From Mucilaginibacter arboris (GTDB lineage: Bacteria; Bacteroidota; Bacteroidia; Sphingobacteriales; Sphingobacteriaceae), in the NCBI RefSeq assembly GCF_009754915.1, contig NZ_WPIK01000004.1:62001-126000 (forward strand): a DNA stretch of 64,000 nucleotides. The letters are read 5' to 3'. The number at the start of each line of letters is the position of its first letter. Positions within the stretch are counted from its first letter, which is position 1. The notes beneath the pieces are model-generated. The model saw only the letters and a list, made by a program, of their open reading frames with translations, did no database searches and was not told the DNA's origin. Positions 35,108 through 44,353 of the stretch are shown here, one piece after another. A program made the position numbers and the translations under genes.

Positions 35108-36178
35108 CTACATTAACCATAACCGCCAAATCCCCGAAATAAGCATACATAAAAAAGCCAGCGGTGTTAAAACCTTCCAGCATAAATCCATTAACTGATC
35201 TACCCGAAAACGTGGTAAAGTCCATCGGACCCACATTTGCAAAGCAATTAACAGTAATGATTTAAAAAATATCCAGCCGATTCCCCAAACATTTCCGGTT
35301 GTCCAGTCCGCTAATTTTACAGCACCTATATTTGGTAAAGGTGTATTCCATGAACCTAAAAACAAGATCACGCCAACCATCGATACCAAAAACATCATAG
35401 AATATTCTGCCAGAAAAACCAGTGCAAAGCGGATACCACTATATTCTGTATGAAAACCTGCAACCAGTTCTGATTCTGCTTCCGGGATATCGAATGGTGC
35501 ACGGTTACTTTCTGCCAGCGAAGCGATAAAATAGATCACAAAAGCAATAATCAGATGTGGCGCACGAAAGATGTTCCAGGCCAAAATCCCGCCTACTTCT
35601 TTTACCGGCATAAAACCTAAAAACTTTACATTTTCTGCTGATAAAATTCCCTGCTGCCTGGAAATCTCCTGCAAATCCAACGTTTGAGAAATCATTACAA
35701 CGGCGATAATAGCAAAGCCAGCGGGTATTTCATAAGATACAATTTGCGCAACAGAACGCACAGCGCCTAACAAAGCATATTTATTGTTAGAACCCCAGCC
35801 AGCCATTAAAATGCCTACCGTTTCGATTGATAAAACCGCCAGAATGTAAAATATACCTACATTTATATTAGCCGGGATTAAACCGGGCGCCCAGGGCAAA
35901 GCGGCAAAACCTAAATAAACAGCCACAAAAATAATAATTGGAGCAAGTGCAAATAAGGCTTTATCTGCTACCAACGGTGTAATCAGTTCTTTTTGCAGCA
36001 TTTTAAGCATATCTGCAAAAACCTGTAATGAACCATATTTTCCGGTTTCCATCGGCCCTAAACGATCTTGTATAAACGCTGAAACCTTACGTTCGGCATA
36101 AACGCCAAACGTTGTAAACAGCGCTACAAAAGCAAAAAGTACCAGGGCAACAAAAATGCTAATGACGTAATGGTTCAA
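35108..36178 (-). CDS. nuoH: NADH-quinone oxidoreductase subunit H
   Basis: Membrane subunit at the quinone site of complex I, 356 residues, eight or nine helices. [38 protein letters not shown] is the conserved loop, and [27 protein letters not shown] is the family's E-channel segment. The only start in frame before a stop is TTG at 36176-36178. It is the first nuo gene here; murI lies upstream, so nuoA-G must be elsewhere or absent. Confidence 0.95.
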   Translation of the reverse strand: MNHYVISIFVALVLFAFVALFTTFGVYAERKVSAFIQDRLGPMETGKYGSLQVFADMLKMLQKELITPLVADKALFALAPIIIFVAVYLGFAALPWAPGLIPANINVGIFYILAVLSIETVGILMAGWGSNNKYALLGAVRSVAQIVSYEIPAGFAIIAVVMISQTLDLQEISRQQGILSAENVKFLGFMPVKEVGGILAWNIFRAPHLIIAFVIYFIASLAESNRAPFDIPEAESELVAGFHTEYSGIRFALVFLAEYSMMFLVSMVGVILFLGSWNTPLPNIGAVKLADWTTGNVWGIGWIFFKSLLLIALQMWVRWTLPRFRVDQLMDLCWKVLTPLAFLCMLISGIWRLWLM

Positions 36179-36257
36179 AACAAAATAAGTTAACTAAGCT
36201 GCAAACTTACTTATTAAGAACGATTGTTAACAGGCAGAAAAGGAATAAAGCGATTGG

Positions 36258-37064
36258 TTAATCCCAGATTTGACGAAGGTTCAAATGAATTTGCTGACCA
36301 AAAAACAACTGTGTACTTTTTTCAAACGAATCGGTATAATCGGAAACATAAAAACGATGTGTTGTATCCTCACCTTTATTTAACAAATCCATTCGCTCTA
36401 ACTCTTTTTGCAGATGCCTGGCCACAATTTCGGTATTGTCAATAATATCAATCTGAGGTTGATAATAAGCAGCAATTTCATTCCGGATAAGCGGATAATG
36501 CGTACAACCTAAAATTAAACTATCAATATCCTGCAATTTAGGATCAGAAAGATAAGTATGGATAAGTGTACTGCTGATCTGATCGTTAAAAAAACCTTCT
36601 TCAATCATCGGTACTAACAAAGGTGTTGCCAAAGAATGAACTTGAATGTCGCTTTTTTTCTGCCGAATTTTCTGAGCGTAAATATCTGATTTGATAGTTG
36701 CACGGGTTGCAATTACACCAATATTCTGATAATGATCGGTAGTGGTCATGTATTCAACAACGGGATCAATTACACTGTAAATTGGAATTTGATTGCCCAG
36801 AAACAGCTTTAAATCATGGTAAGCTAAAGAAGAAGCTGTATTACAGGCAATTACAATGGCTTTACAACCTTCGTCAATTAAGAATTTGGCAATTTTGAGC
36901 GAGTAATATTTAATGGCTTCCGCCGATTTATCACCGTAAGGCAAATGGGCGGTATCACCAAAATAAACCAATGCTTCTTTTGGCATCAATTTATTTATCG
37001 CACTGGCAACTGTTAATCCGCCAATGCCGGAATCAAAAACACCAATAGGCTGGTTTGCAGGCAT
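36258..37064 (-). CDS. murI: Glutamate racemase
   Basis: Makes D-glutamate for peptidoglycan in the cytoplasm. The two catalytic cysteines are in VIACNTASS (about residue 73) and LILGCTHYPLI (about residue 184); FDSGIGGLTV near the start and YFGDTAHLPYG are also typical. Length 268 residues is standard. It is separated from skp by a terminator at 37078-37115 and from nuoH by 79 bases. An R14-A-like word with two mismatches lies at 36971-36984. Confidence 0.95.
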   Translation of the reverse strand: MPANQPIGVFDSGIGGLTVASAINKLMPKEALVYFGDTAHLPYGDKSAEAIKYYSLKIAKFLIDEGCKAIVIACNTASSLAYHDLKLFLGNQIPIYSVIDPVVEYMTTTDHYQNIGVIATRATIKSDIYAQKIRQKKSDIQVHSLATPLLVPMIEEGFFNDQISSTLIHTYLSDPKLQDIDSLILGCTHYPLIRNEIAAYYQPQIDIIDNTEIVARHLQKELERMDLLNKGEDTTHRFYVSDYTDSFEKSTQLFFGQQIHLNLRQIWD

Positions 37065-37077
37065 CGGGCTAAAATAA

Positions 37078-37115
37078 AAAAAGCGATGTTCATTTGTATA
37101 AGAACATCGCTTTTT
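37078..37115 (-). terminator. Intrinsic terminator after the skp/ompH gene
   Basis: A 14-base stem AAAAAGCGATGTTC / GAACATCGCTTTTT with a ten-base loop, followed leftward by a U-tract. It lies between the OmpH gene and murI and may let some transcription through to murI. Confidence 0.85.
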
Positions 37116-37119
37116 AGTG

Positions 37120-37133
37120 GATAAAAGAAGTAT
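37120..37133 (-). repeat. R14-A copy between skp and its terminator
   Basis: Exact GATAAAAGAAGTAT (ATACTTCTTTTATC on the minus strand), abutting the stop codon of the OmpH gene and running into the terminator stem (CACTAAAAAGCG). Confidence 0.8.
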
Positions 37134-37134
37134 T

Positions 37135-37647
37135 TTATTTTAAACCTAATTTAGCTTTAACAGCAGCCATCAGGTTATCTGCTTCAGGAGATACCAATAA
37201 TTCTGTTTGGGCAGTATCAAATACATAAGTATATCCTTTTTCTTTAGCTACAGCCTGTACAGCACTGCGGGCTTTATCCAACAATGGTTTTGAAAGCTGG
37301 TTGGTTTTATCGTTAACCTGTTGTTGCGCTTTGGTGTTAAAATCCTGCAAACGTTTGTTTTGATCTTGCAGTTCAGCTTCTTTAGCTGTACGGGCAGCAT
37401 CAGTCATAGAAGCTCTTTTAGCATCATAAGCTTGTGCATTAGTAGTTAACTCGGTTTGCATGGCAGTTAACTGATCGGAAAACGTTTTCGAATAATCCTG
37501 AATTTGTTTTTGAATAGTTTTAGTGTCAGGCATCTGGTCAATTAACTGGTTAAAATTAATATGGCCAATTTTAGATTGTGCTTCAGCTATATTTCCTGCA
37601 AAGAACAAACATCCGGCAACTAAAGCAACTTTAAATAATTTTTTCAT
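37135..37647 (-). CDS. OmpH/Skp family periplasmic chaperone (second copy)
   Basis: A 170-residue exported protein with signal peptide (MKKLFKVALVAGCLFFAG, cleavage near AEAQ), then the Skp/OmpH fold: a short strand region (KIGHINFNQLIDQMP) and a long coiled-coil of two helices (about 45-130) that grips unfolded outer-membrane proteins. It follows a second OmpH gene by 49 bases and bamA further upstream, so the set likely serves outer-membrane protein folding. Ends in a strong terminator. Confidence 0.92.
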   Translation of the reverse strand: MKKLFKVALVAGCLFFAGNIAEAQSKIGHINFNQLIDQMPDTKTIQKQIQDYSKTFSDQLTAMQTELTTNAQAYDAKRASMTDAARTAKEAELQDQNKRLQDFNTKAQQQVNDKTNQLSKPLLDKARSAVQAVAKEKGYTYVFDTAQTELLVSPEADNLMAAVKAKLGLK

Positions 37648-37696
37648 TTTTTTTATTATGGTGATTTTTTATGTGTGCTATTTTAAACAATTTATT

Positions 37697-38227
37697 TTAT
37701 TTGGCAAATACGCCTGGCTTTAAACCCAAACGGGTAATAACAGCATCGCTTTTATTGTAACGCGGATTTGCATACAGCATTATCACTTCGCTGTTTTTAT
37801 CAAAAATCATATCCAGGTTTTCGCTTTCTGCAATGGCTTGTACAGCTTTGGCCACTCTATCCTGTATAGGTTTAATCAACGTTGTACTGCGTTGTGCAAG
37901 TTCGCCATCCGGCCCAAACTTCTGACGCTGAAAATCTTTTGCGGCTTTTTCCTTTTCAATGATTTCGTTTTCACGGCGCTTTTTCATGTCGCCGGTCATT
38001 AAAACCTGATCTGCCTGGTAGGCTTTGTACATGCGGTCAATTTCCTGGAAACGTGTATCAGTTTCTTTTTGCCACTGGTCTGATATAGCTGCAATTTGCT
38101 TTTGTGAAGAAGCATATTCCGGTACGTGCTTTAAAATATATTCAGAATCAACATAAGCAAAACGCTGTGCAAATGTTGCTGTTGCAGCCAGCAACGGAAA
38201 TAACAGGGTTAAAAATAATCTTTTCAT
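37697..38227 (-). CDS. OmpH/Skp family periplasmic chaperone (first copy)
   Basis: A 176-residue exported protein with signal peptide (MKRLFLTLLFPLLAATATFAQ) followed by FAYVDSEYILKHVPEY and a charged coiled-coil (about 40-115), the Skp/OmpH architecture. It differs clearly from the neighbouring copy in sequence, so the tandem is an old duplication. Located directly downstream of bamA, 96 bases away. Confidence 0.92.
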   Translation of the reverse strand: MKRLFLTLLFPLLAATATFAQRFAYVDSEYILKHVPEYASSQKQIAAISDQWQKETDTRFQEIDRMYKAYQADQVLMTGDMKKRRENEIIEKEKAAKDFQRQKFGPDGELAQRSTTLIKPIQDRVAKAVQAIAESENLDMIFDKNSEVIMLYANPRYNKSDAVITRLGLKPGVFAK

Positions 38228-38323
38228 ACTACAAACCTACGTAAATTACTTTTTTGAAAATCTCAGAAAAACAAATTTGACGAAAGCCTTTATTTTCTAT
38301 TTAAATCAGTTAACAAATCAGGA

Positions 38324-40885
38324 TTAATTAAATGAGCCACTTAAACTTTGTGCAATGGAGAAGTGAAAATGGCCTTTGTTAGCAGTTGGCAAACCAGGGA
38401 TCGCATCAAAACCATAACCATAATCTAAACCAAGCAAACCAAATATCGGCAGGAATATACGTGCACCGATACCAGCAGAACGCCTGATATTAAATGGTGC
38501 AAATTCATTGAATGAATTCCAGGTATTACCACCTTCGGTAAAAGCCAATAAAAAGATAGTTGCCGACTGGCTTGCAATAACCGGATGGCGTAACTCTAAC
38601 TGAAACTTATCAAAAATCGGGCTACCGGATGTACTGGCAGTATTTATGTTTGACCCTAAAGGCACAATATCAAAGTTTTCGTAACCTCTTAAACCGATAA
38701 TTTCAGAACCTTGTAAAAACTGGTAACTCTGCATACCATCACCACCTAACTTAAAACGTTCAAACGGCGATTGCCCAACTGCACTATTATAAGAGCTTAA
38801 AAAGCCAAATTGCGATTGTGCTTTTAAAACAAGCTTGCCATAAATTTTCTGAAACCATTGGCCTTCAAACTTAGCTTTATAATATTCTACAAAATGGTAA
38901 CGTTCCTGCGCGGTTGCAATGGAATAATTTACATTGTTAAATAAAGAATAAGGAGGTGTAAATTGTGCAGTTATGCGGATGTTAGAACCAGACGTTGGAA
39001 ATATGGGCGCATCAAGTGAGTAACGGCTCAGTGTTTCAGTTAATTTAATGTTGATGGACTTACCATTAGAAAATAAATAACCGGGATAATTAACCAGATT
39101 GTAATGGTCAAAACTTAAGGTATGGCTTAAGTTAAAGTAATCATCCGGCCATTTTAACTGCTTGCCAATAGTTGCCGAAACACCATTGATGGTAACGCCA
39201 TAATAAGCAGGGTCGTTTTTACTAACAGCAGCATAACCATTTAAACCGTTGTTACCATTAGATTGCAATTGTGTATAAGCAGTTATACCAAAATTAACAG
39301 GCTTTTTACCACCAAACCAGGGTTCGGAATAAGTAAAAGAAAAGTTTTGATAGTTCTTTCCGTTAGCCTGTCCGCGTAAACTTAGCTTCTCTCCGTCGCC
39401 TTTTGGAAGCGGCTTGTAAGCTTTAAGGTTAAAAATATTTCTTAAAGAGAAGTTGTTGAAAGTTAAACCTAACGTTCCAACAATACTTCCTCCTCCAAAA
39501 CCTCCGGAAAGCTCAATCTGGTCAGATGGTTTTTCAACCACATTGTACAGAATATCTACCGTTCCGTCGTTCGGGTTAATATTGGTTGGCCGTGGATCAA
39601 TTTTTTGTTCGTCAAAGTTTCCAAGCTGTGTAATTGCCTGTGTACTTCTTACAATTGCTTCTTTAGAAAATTTCTGACCTGGTTTTGTACGGATTTCCCT
39701 GCGGATAACTTTATCATTGGTTACCTCATTTCCTTTAATAATCACATTATTAATGGTGTATTGCGGCCCTTCATAAACCCGCAGGTCCACATCAATTGTA
39801 TCATTATGGATGCGGGTTTGAACCGGATCAGTCTGATAAGTTAAATAACCATCATTGAGGTAAAGAGAAGAAATATCATCACCGTTAGGAGAACCGCTTA
39901 AACGTTTGTTCAGTTCTTCTTCACTAAAAACATCACCTTTTTTAATCCTTAAAAGTGTATTTAAAATCTTAGTCGGGTATTTTGCATTGCCAGACCAGGT
40001 AATGTTGCCGAAATAATATTTAGGCCCTTCGTAAATTTTAATTTTAATGTTAACCGTTTCTTCGTTGTTTTTCCATACAGAATCACTCAAAACTTCTGCA
40101 TCACGGTAACCATTGCCCTGCATTTTAGAAACCAGGGTTTGCTTATCTTCCTCGTATTTATCCCGCAAAAACTTTTTAGAACCAAACAGATTATACCATT
40201 TCTTTTCCCTTGTTTTTTTCAGGTACTTCTTCAATTTTGCATCCTTAAAAGCAGTATTGCCTGTAAAAGCGATACTGTTTACTTTTACTTTGGTTTTTTT
40301 ATCAATATAAACATCCAGGATCATGCTATTGGCTTCGCCCGCATCTTTGCGTTGTTTAATATCAACTGTTGTGTTTAGATAACCTTTTTCTGCAAAATGC
40401 TTTTTAATAATAGCGGTAGTTGTGTTCAGTAGGTTTTCGTTAACAATTTTTCCTGTTTTGTCTTTTAGCTTTTTTTGCACATCTTCAACTTCGCCTTTAC
40501 GGATACCTTTCAGGTTCATTTTTGAAAGCCGCGGGCGTTCTTTTACATTAATTTCGAAGTTAATTGTGTCATTGCGTAAAGTATATAATAATTTAACATC
40601 GTCAAACAATCCCTGCAACCAGAGGTTTTTAATAACATTTGAGGTTGCATCGCTGGGAACGGTAATTTTATCGCCCTTGTTTAATTGTGATATTTTAATC
40701 AAAACATCTTTATCCAGATATTGCGAACCTGTTACGGTAACTGCCCCAATAGTAAGTTCTTTTGGATTAAGATAACTTAAACTATCTGCAGGCAAAACCT
40801 GTGTTGCAGTTGCCTGCCTGCCCACCTGGGCCAGAACAGCAGAAGATATTGTACAGAAAATTAGTGCTAAAAAGTACCTGTTCAT
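38324..40885 (-). CDS. bamA: Outer-membrane protein assembly factor
   Basis: Central subunit of the BAM complex that inserts beta-barrels in the outer membrane; 853 residues. A signal peptide (cleavage near VLAQ) is followed by about five POTRA domains (35-460; for example GPQYTINNVIIKGNEVTNDKVIRREIRTKPGQKFS) and a C-terminal Omp85 barrel with the conserved LRGYEN segment (VRGF box variant) near residue 720. The last strand ends in SFN rather than the usual terminal aromatic. It lies between uppS and the two skp genes, a common Bacteroidota order. Confidence 0.94.
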   Translation of the reverse strand: MNRYFLALIFCTISSAVLAQVGRQATATQVLPADSLSYLNPKELTIGAVTVTGSQYLDKDVLIKISQLNKGDKITVPSDATSNVIKNLWLQGLFDDVKLLYTLRNDTINFEINVKERPRLSKMNLKGIRKGEVEDVQKKLKDKTGKIVNENLLNTTTAIIKKHFAEKGYLNTTVDIKQRKDAGEANSMILDVYIDKKTKVKVNSIAFTGNTAFKDAKLKKYLKKTREKKWYNLFGSKKFLRDKYEEDKQTLVSKMQGNGYRDAEVLSDSVWKNNEETVNIKIKIYEGPKYYFGNITWSGNAKYPTKILNTLLRIKKGDVFSEEELNKRLSGSPNGDDISSLYLNDGYLTYQTDPVQTRIHNDTIDVDLRVYEGPQYTINNVIIKGNEVTNDKVIRREIRTKPGQKFSKEAIVRSTQAITQLGNFDEQKIDPRPTNINPNDGTVDILYNVVEKPSDQIELSGGFGGGSIVGTLGLTFNNFSLRNIFNLKAYKPLPKGDGEKLSLRGQANGKNYQNFSFTYSEPWFGGKKPVNFGITAYTQLQSNGNNGLNGYAAVSKNDPAYYGVTINGVSATIGKQLKWPDDYFNLSHTLSFDHYNLVNYPGYLFSNGKSINIKLTETLSRYSLDAPIFPTSGSNIRITAQFTPPYSLFNNVNYSIATAQERYHFVEYYKAKFEGQWFQKIYGKLVLKAQSQFGFLSSYNSAVGQSPFERFKLGGDGMQSYQFLQGSEIIGLRGYENFDIVPLGSNINTASTSGSPIFDKFQLELRHPVIASQSATIFLLAFTEGGNTWNSFNEFAPFNIRRSAGIGARIFLPIFGLLGLDYGYGFDAIPGLPTANKGHFHFSIAQSLSGSFN

Positions 40886-40946
40886 TCGTAGAATTTGGAG
40901 GCTAAAGTAATTTAAAGAGTTGTTAAAAAGTGTTAAACATTAAAAA

Positions 40947-41687
40947 TTAGTTCACCTGCTCGCTCGTCATCCCAAAACGTCGTTCCCTTCGCTGGTAATC
41001 TAAAACGGCTTCAAACAAATCTTCTTTGCGGTAATCCGGCCATAATTTGGCTGTAAAATAAAGTTCGGCATAAGCAATTTGCCAAAGTAGGTAATTGCTG
41101 ATCCGGTATTCGCCACTGGTCCTGATTAAAAGTTCAGGGTCAGGCATTTCAGAAGTATGCAGTTGCTGTACAAATAAATCTTCATTAATATCAGCCGCTT
41201 TTAATTCGCCGCGTTCTACTTTTTCGGCCAGTTTTTTTGCTGCGCTTACAATTTCGCGCCTGGAACTATAACTCAAAGCCAGCGTTAACACCAGGCCGGT
41301 GTTAGCCGATGTTTTATTAATGGCAGCATGCAATTCCTGGTAGCATTTTCCGGGAAGCATATCCAGGTCGCCAATCGCATTCAGGCGTACATTGTTTTCC
41401 ATCAATTTTTTAATTTCTTTATTGATGGTCGAGATCAGCAATTCCATTATTGCTGTAACTTCATATTTCGGCCGGTTCCAGTTTTCAGAAGAAAAAGTAT
41501 ATAAAGTTAAATAAGCTATACCCAGCTCGCCGGCACCTTCCACTACATCGCGTACTGCCAAAACACCGTTATGGTGCCCGAACACCCGGAGCTTTCCTTT
41601 TCCTTTTGCCCAGCGCCCATTCCCGTCCATAATAATAGCTACGTGTTTGGGCAGCTTTGTTTTATCTATTTGTGCTTTGAAATCCAT
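40947..41687 (-). CDS. uppS: Isoprenyl transferase (undecaprenyl diphosphate synthase)
   Basis: Adds isopentenyl units in cis to farnesyl diphosphate, giving the C55 lipid carrier for peptidoglycan. Catalytic Asp21 lies in IIMDGNGRWAKG; TLYTFSSENWNRP and LLIRTSGEYRISNYLLWQ are also typical. Length 246 residues. A predicted promoter box at 41879-41886 would give it a leader of about 185 bases. Confidence 0.95.
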   Translation of the reverse strand: MDFKAQIDKTKLPKHVAIIMDGNGRWAKGKGKLRVFGHHNGVLAVRDVVEGAGELGIAYLTLYTFSSENWNRPKYEVTAIMELLISTINKEIKKLMENNVRLNAIGDLDMLPGKCYQELHAAINKTSANTGLVLTLALSYSSRREIVSAAKKLAEKVERGELKAADINEDLFVQQLHTSEMPDPELLIRTSGEYRISNYLLWQIAYAELYFTAKLWPDYRKEDLFEAVLDYQRRERRFGMTSEQVN

Positions 41688-41878
41688 TGACCAGTTTAGT
41701 GCATTAACCCTTGCAGGTAATGGCTATCTTTCAGATTGTTTATTGTTTTTCAACTCAGTTTGTCATAAAAGATTATCCTTTAATAGCCATTTTTTAAGGA
41801 TAAGCCCCTGTTTTTAAAATTGATATTATGTAATTTATATTATCATTACGCTTCTCTCAATCTAAAAATTTCAGGGAG

Positions 41879-41886
41879 CAAAGGTA
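41879..41886 (-). promoter_or_regulatory. TAnnTTTG -7 box, possible distal uppS promoter
   Basis: TACCTTTG on the minus strand. If used, transcription starts near 41872 and leaves a long untranslated leader before uppS. Confidence 0.4.
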
Positions 41887-41969
41887 AAATTAATCTTCAA
41901 ATTATCGTGTACCTGCTGAGTGTCAATTTAATTGTGGAAAAATATGCTGAGTTAAACAGCACCCAGCTA

Positions 41970-41983
41970 ATGCTTCTTTTACC
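41970..41983 (+). repeat. R14-A copy upstream of uppS
   Basis: Exact ATGCTTCTTTTACC followed by AGCAAAAAATTA, ending nine bases from the stop codon of the DUF6089 gene. Confidence 0.8.
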
Positions 41984-41992
41984 AGCAAAAAA

Positions 41993-42793
41993 TTAATATT
42001 GCACAACCGGACATTTCTGACTGATGAATGTGTAAGAAATAGTAAAACCTGCAATCATATAAGTGTCCCTTTTTTGCAAATCCCCTCGCTGTGAACCTGT
42101 CGAACCGATGTAATAACCTGTTTTTTCGCCAGACCGGTCTGATAAAGCCCTGGAATAGGAATTATCCATACTGTTTTTATTGGCATAAAATCCGCTTACA
42201 TCATCTAAGTAATTTGTAAAAGCCGTGCGATAGCCAAGTTCCAAACCTAAGTTCCAGCTTTTATAAAAATTAACCTTAACGCCAACGCCATAAGGAATAC
42301 TTATAGCCGTGTAAGGATATTCTTTTTGTTGCCCTTCCGTTTTTAAAGGCCGCAGTACGTAGGTATCTCCCTGATATACTGTTTTAGGATTATAATTAAC
42401 AACAGCTACGCCCGCAAACATAAACGGCGACCATCTTTTTAAACTGATTCCTGGTTGATAATTAAAAAAGTTCAGTTCGCCGGTTAGCGATACTTCGTTT
42501 AAGGCAGAAAAAAAACTAAGGTTACGGTTACGCAACTGCTGGTTAGACGATAAGCTGTCTGCACCACGGATTGTACCATAAGTATATCCCAGTTTAGCCG
42601 AAAAATAACCGCTAAAGTTGTATTTAACAAAAGCACCGACAGAAAAATCAGTAAATTTTAAAGGATTGTTCTGGTTAAAATCGCCCATGTAACCGGAAGA
42701 GCCTGCAAATAAACCCGGTTCCCACTTCTGGGCAAAAGACCCGAAAGAAACCAGCAGTAAAAAAAGCAGGACAAAAAGTTTACGCATCAGCAT
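41993..42793 (-). CDS. DUF6089 family outer-membrane protein
   Basis: A 266-residue exported protein (signal peptide to about GSFAQ) with a beta-barrel pattern. WEPGLFAGSSGYMGDFNQ and the AKLGYTYGTIRGAD strand are characteristic of the DUF6089 family, found between nadK and uppS in many Bacteroidota. Function unknown; the neighbourhood suggests envelope biogenesis. Starts six bases after nadK. A one-mismatch R14-B word is at 42168-42181. Confidence 0.8.
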   Translation of the reverse strand: MLMRKLFVLLFLLLVSFGSFAQKWEPGLFAGSSGYMGDFNQNNPLKFTDFSVGAFVKYNFSGYFSAKLGYTYGTIRGADSLSSNQQLRNRNLSFFSALNEVSLTGELNFFNYQPGISLKRWSPFMFAGVAVVNYNPKTVYQGDTYVLRPLKTEGQQKEYPYTAISIPYGVGVKVNFYKSWNLGLELGYRTAFTNYLDDVSGFYANKNSMDNSYSRALSDRSGEKTGYYIGSTGSQRGDLQKRDTYMIAGFTISYTFISQKCPVVQY

Positions 42794-42799
42794 TAAAAA

Positions 42800-43681
42800 T
42801 CAGTAATTACGCGCATCTAATCCCCACATTAATTTGTTCCTTAACGTGGATAAATAACTTTCATTATTCAGCCTGATCAGATTTAAATGATATCCGGCTT
42901 TTTGAATGGTAAAAACGCTGGAAGAATCAATCGTTTCGGTTTTAGAATCGCAGGATACAAGGTAATTCGTGTTCCGGGTTTCTACTTTAAAAGTGAGCTT
43001 TCGGTCATCAGAAACAATGATAGGCCGCACATTTAAATTATGTGGCGAAATAGGTGTGATAACGAAATTGCCAGACTGCGGAAAAACAATTGGCCCGCCA
43101 CAACTTAAAGAATAAGCAGTAGAACCGGTTGGTGTTGAAACGATGATGCCATCGCCCCAGTAAGAATTCAGGAATTCATCATTTAAAAAAGCGTGAACAG
43201 TAATCATGGCTGCATTATCGCGCTTATGTATGGTAATATCATTTAAAGCAATGTTCTGGTTCCTGAACACAACAGGCGCTGATTCTATTTGCAGTAAAAT
43301 CCTGCTGTCAAGCGTGAATTGTTTGTTTATCAAGGCATGAATGGCGGCCGTAATATCGTTTTTGTTAACGCTTGCCAAAAACCCTAACCGGCCAAAATTA
43401 ATACCAATAACCGGTATGCCAGAATCACGAATAATATCAACTGTGCCTAATATAGTACCATCGCCACCCAGGGTAAGCATTACATCAACACGGCCTTTAA
43501 TATCTTCGTAACTATTAAAAAGAACATGGTTATCAGAAAAACCGGGTTGATTGCAGATAAAAGAATTTAGTTCTGTATGAACAAAAATTTCTGTTTGATG
43601 CAGTATCAAACAATCAAAAACCTGCCTGATAAAAGGTAATACCGACTGGTTGAACGGTTTGCCGTAAACTGCAATCTTCAT
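42800..43681 (-). CDS. nadK: NAD kinase
   Basis: Phosphorylates NAD to NADP in the cytoplasm. The GGDGT motif is at residues 72-76 (LTLGGDGTILGT), followed by GINFGRLGFLA and the substrate-binding STPTGSTAYSLSCGGPIV segment. Length 293 residues is normal. It lies between a CBS-domain gene (nine bases upstream) and the DUF6089 gene, in a tight leftward cluster. Confidence 0.96.
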   Translation of the reverse strand: MKIAVYGKPFNQSVLPFIRQVFDCLILHQTEIFVHTELNSFICNQPGFSDNHVLFNSYEDIKGRVDVMLTLGGDGTILGTVDIIRDSGIPVIGINFGRLGFLASVNKNDITAAIHALINKQFTLDSRILLQIESAPVVFRNQNIALNDITIHKRDNAAMITVHAFLNDEFLNSYWGDGIIVSTPTGSTAYSLSCGGPIVFPQSGNFVITPISPHNLNVRPIIVSDDRKLTFKVETRNTNYLVSCDSKTETIDSSSVFTIQKAGYHLNLIRLNNESYLSTLRNKLMWGLDARNY

Positions 43682-43689
43682 AAGGAGGT

Positions 43690-44352
43690 TTATAAGTTGA
43701 TGTAATTCATCAGTAAATCATATCGGTTCATCGAGTCATCATCAACTTGGGCTTGGTTATATACAGCTTTTACTACATAATCGTAACGGTTAAAACTGGC
43801 CAATATAACAGATACTTCCTTTTTATTAATTTTTAGTGTTACCTCTAAACGGGTAGAATCCGGGAAAGAGCGGATGTAAGAACTTAATACCTGTGCTTTG
43901 TCTGATTCTACAATTTGTGCCATTTGTGCCATAGAATTGTCTCTGTTATCAATTTCAAGTACAATAATGGCCCCCGGTTCAACTGCGGCAGTTATAGTTG
44001 CAAAAGCATCGGTTAAGTTATTGATATGGATTAGGCCAAGGTAATTGTTTTTCATATCCAGCACAGGCAAAATGCTAAGGTGCTGCCCCTGGAACATACG
44101 GATAACATCATAAATGTGTTGATTTTCACGTACAAAAATATGAGGTTTTAAAACTGATAATGAACTTACCCGTAATCCCTCATCGGTAATTTCGATCAGG
44201 TCATCTTCGGTAATCAAACCCAGGAACTGGTCTTCTTCTACTACAGGAAGCTCGTTTACCCGAAACTCGGCCAGTAACAGATAAACTTTTTCGACCGTGT
44301 CTGTAATTTTAACCGTCGGGATGATATCAGAAATCAGTTCGGCAGCAACCAT
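43690..44352 (-). CDS. CBS-domain protein with C-terminal ACT-like region
   Basis: A 220-residue cytoplasmic protein with two CBS domains (residues 1-60 and 65-120, for example PVVEEDQFLGLITEDDLIEI and GLIHINNLTDAF) and a C-terminal alpha/beta part (140-210) that reads like an ACT domain. Such proteins usually sense adenine nucleotides. The tight position before nadK suggests a link to nucleotide state, but no function is known. One base separates it from the hydrolase gene upstream. Confidence 0.85.
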   Translation of the reverse strand: MVAAELISDIIPTVKITDTVEKVYLLLAEFRVNELPVVEEDQFLGLITEDDLIEITDEGLRVSSLSVLKPHIFVRENQHIYDVIRMFQGQHLSILPVLDMKNNYLGLIHINNLTDAFATITAAVEPGAIIVLEIDNRDNSMAQMAQIVESDKAQVLSSYIRSFPDSTRLEVTLKINKKEVSVILASFNRYDYVVKAVYNQAQVDDDSMNRYDLLMNYINL

Positions 44353-44353
44353 A

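Larger units (their letters stand above)
41688..41992. other. 305-base gap between uppS and the DUF6089 gene
   Basis: No open frame of note. It holds a leftward TAnnTTTG box (TACCTTTG, 41879-41886), a nine-base inverted repeat AATGGCTAT / ATAGCCATT (41719-41727 and 41783-41791) lying within the predicted uppS leader, and an R14-A copy at 41970-41983. The rest is plain A/T-rich sequence; no riboswitch class was recognised. Confidence 0.5.

Noticed and set aside
36971-36984. ATGCTTCTTTTGGC in murI (and the same word at 57672 in the permease) as R14 copies
   Set aside because: Two mismatches at the informative 3' end; they code for common residues (Ala-Ser-Phe-Gly in the permease) and are expected by codon usage.
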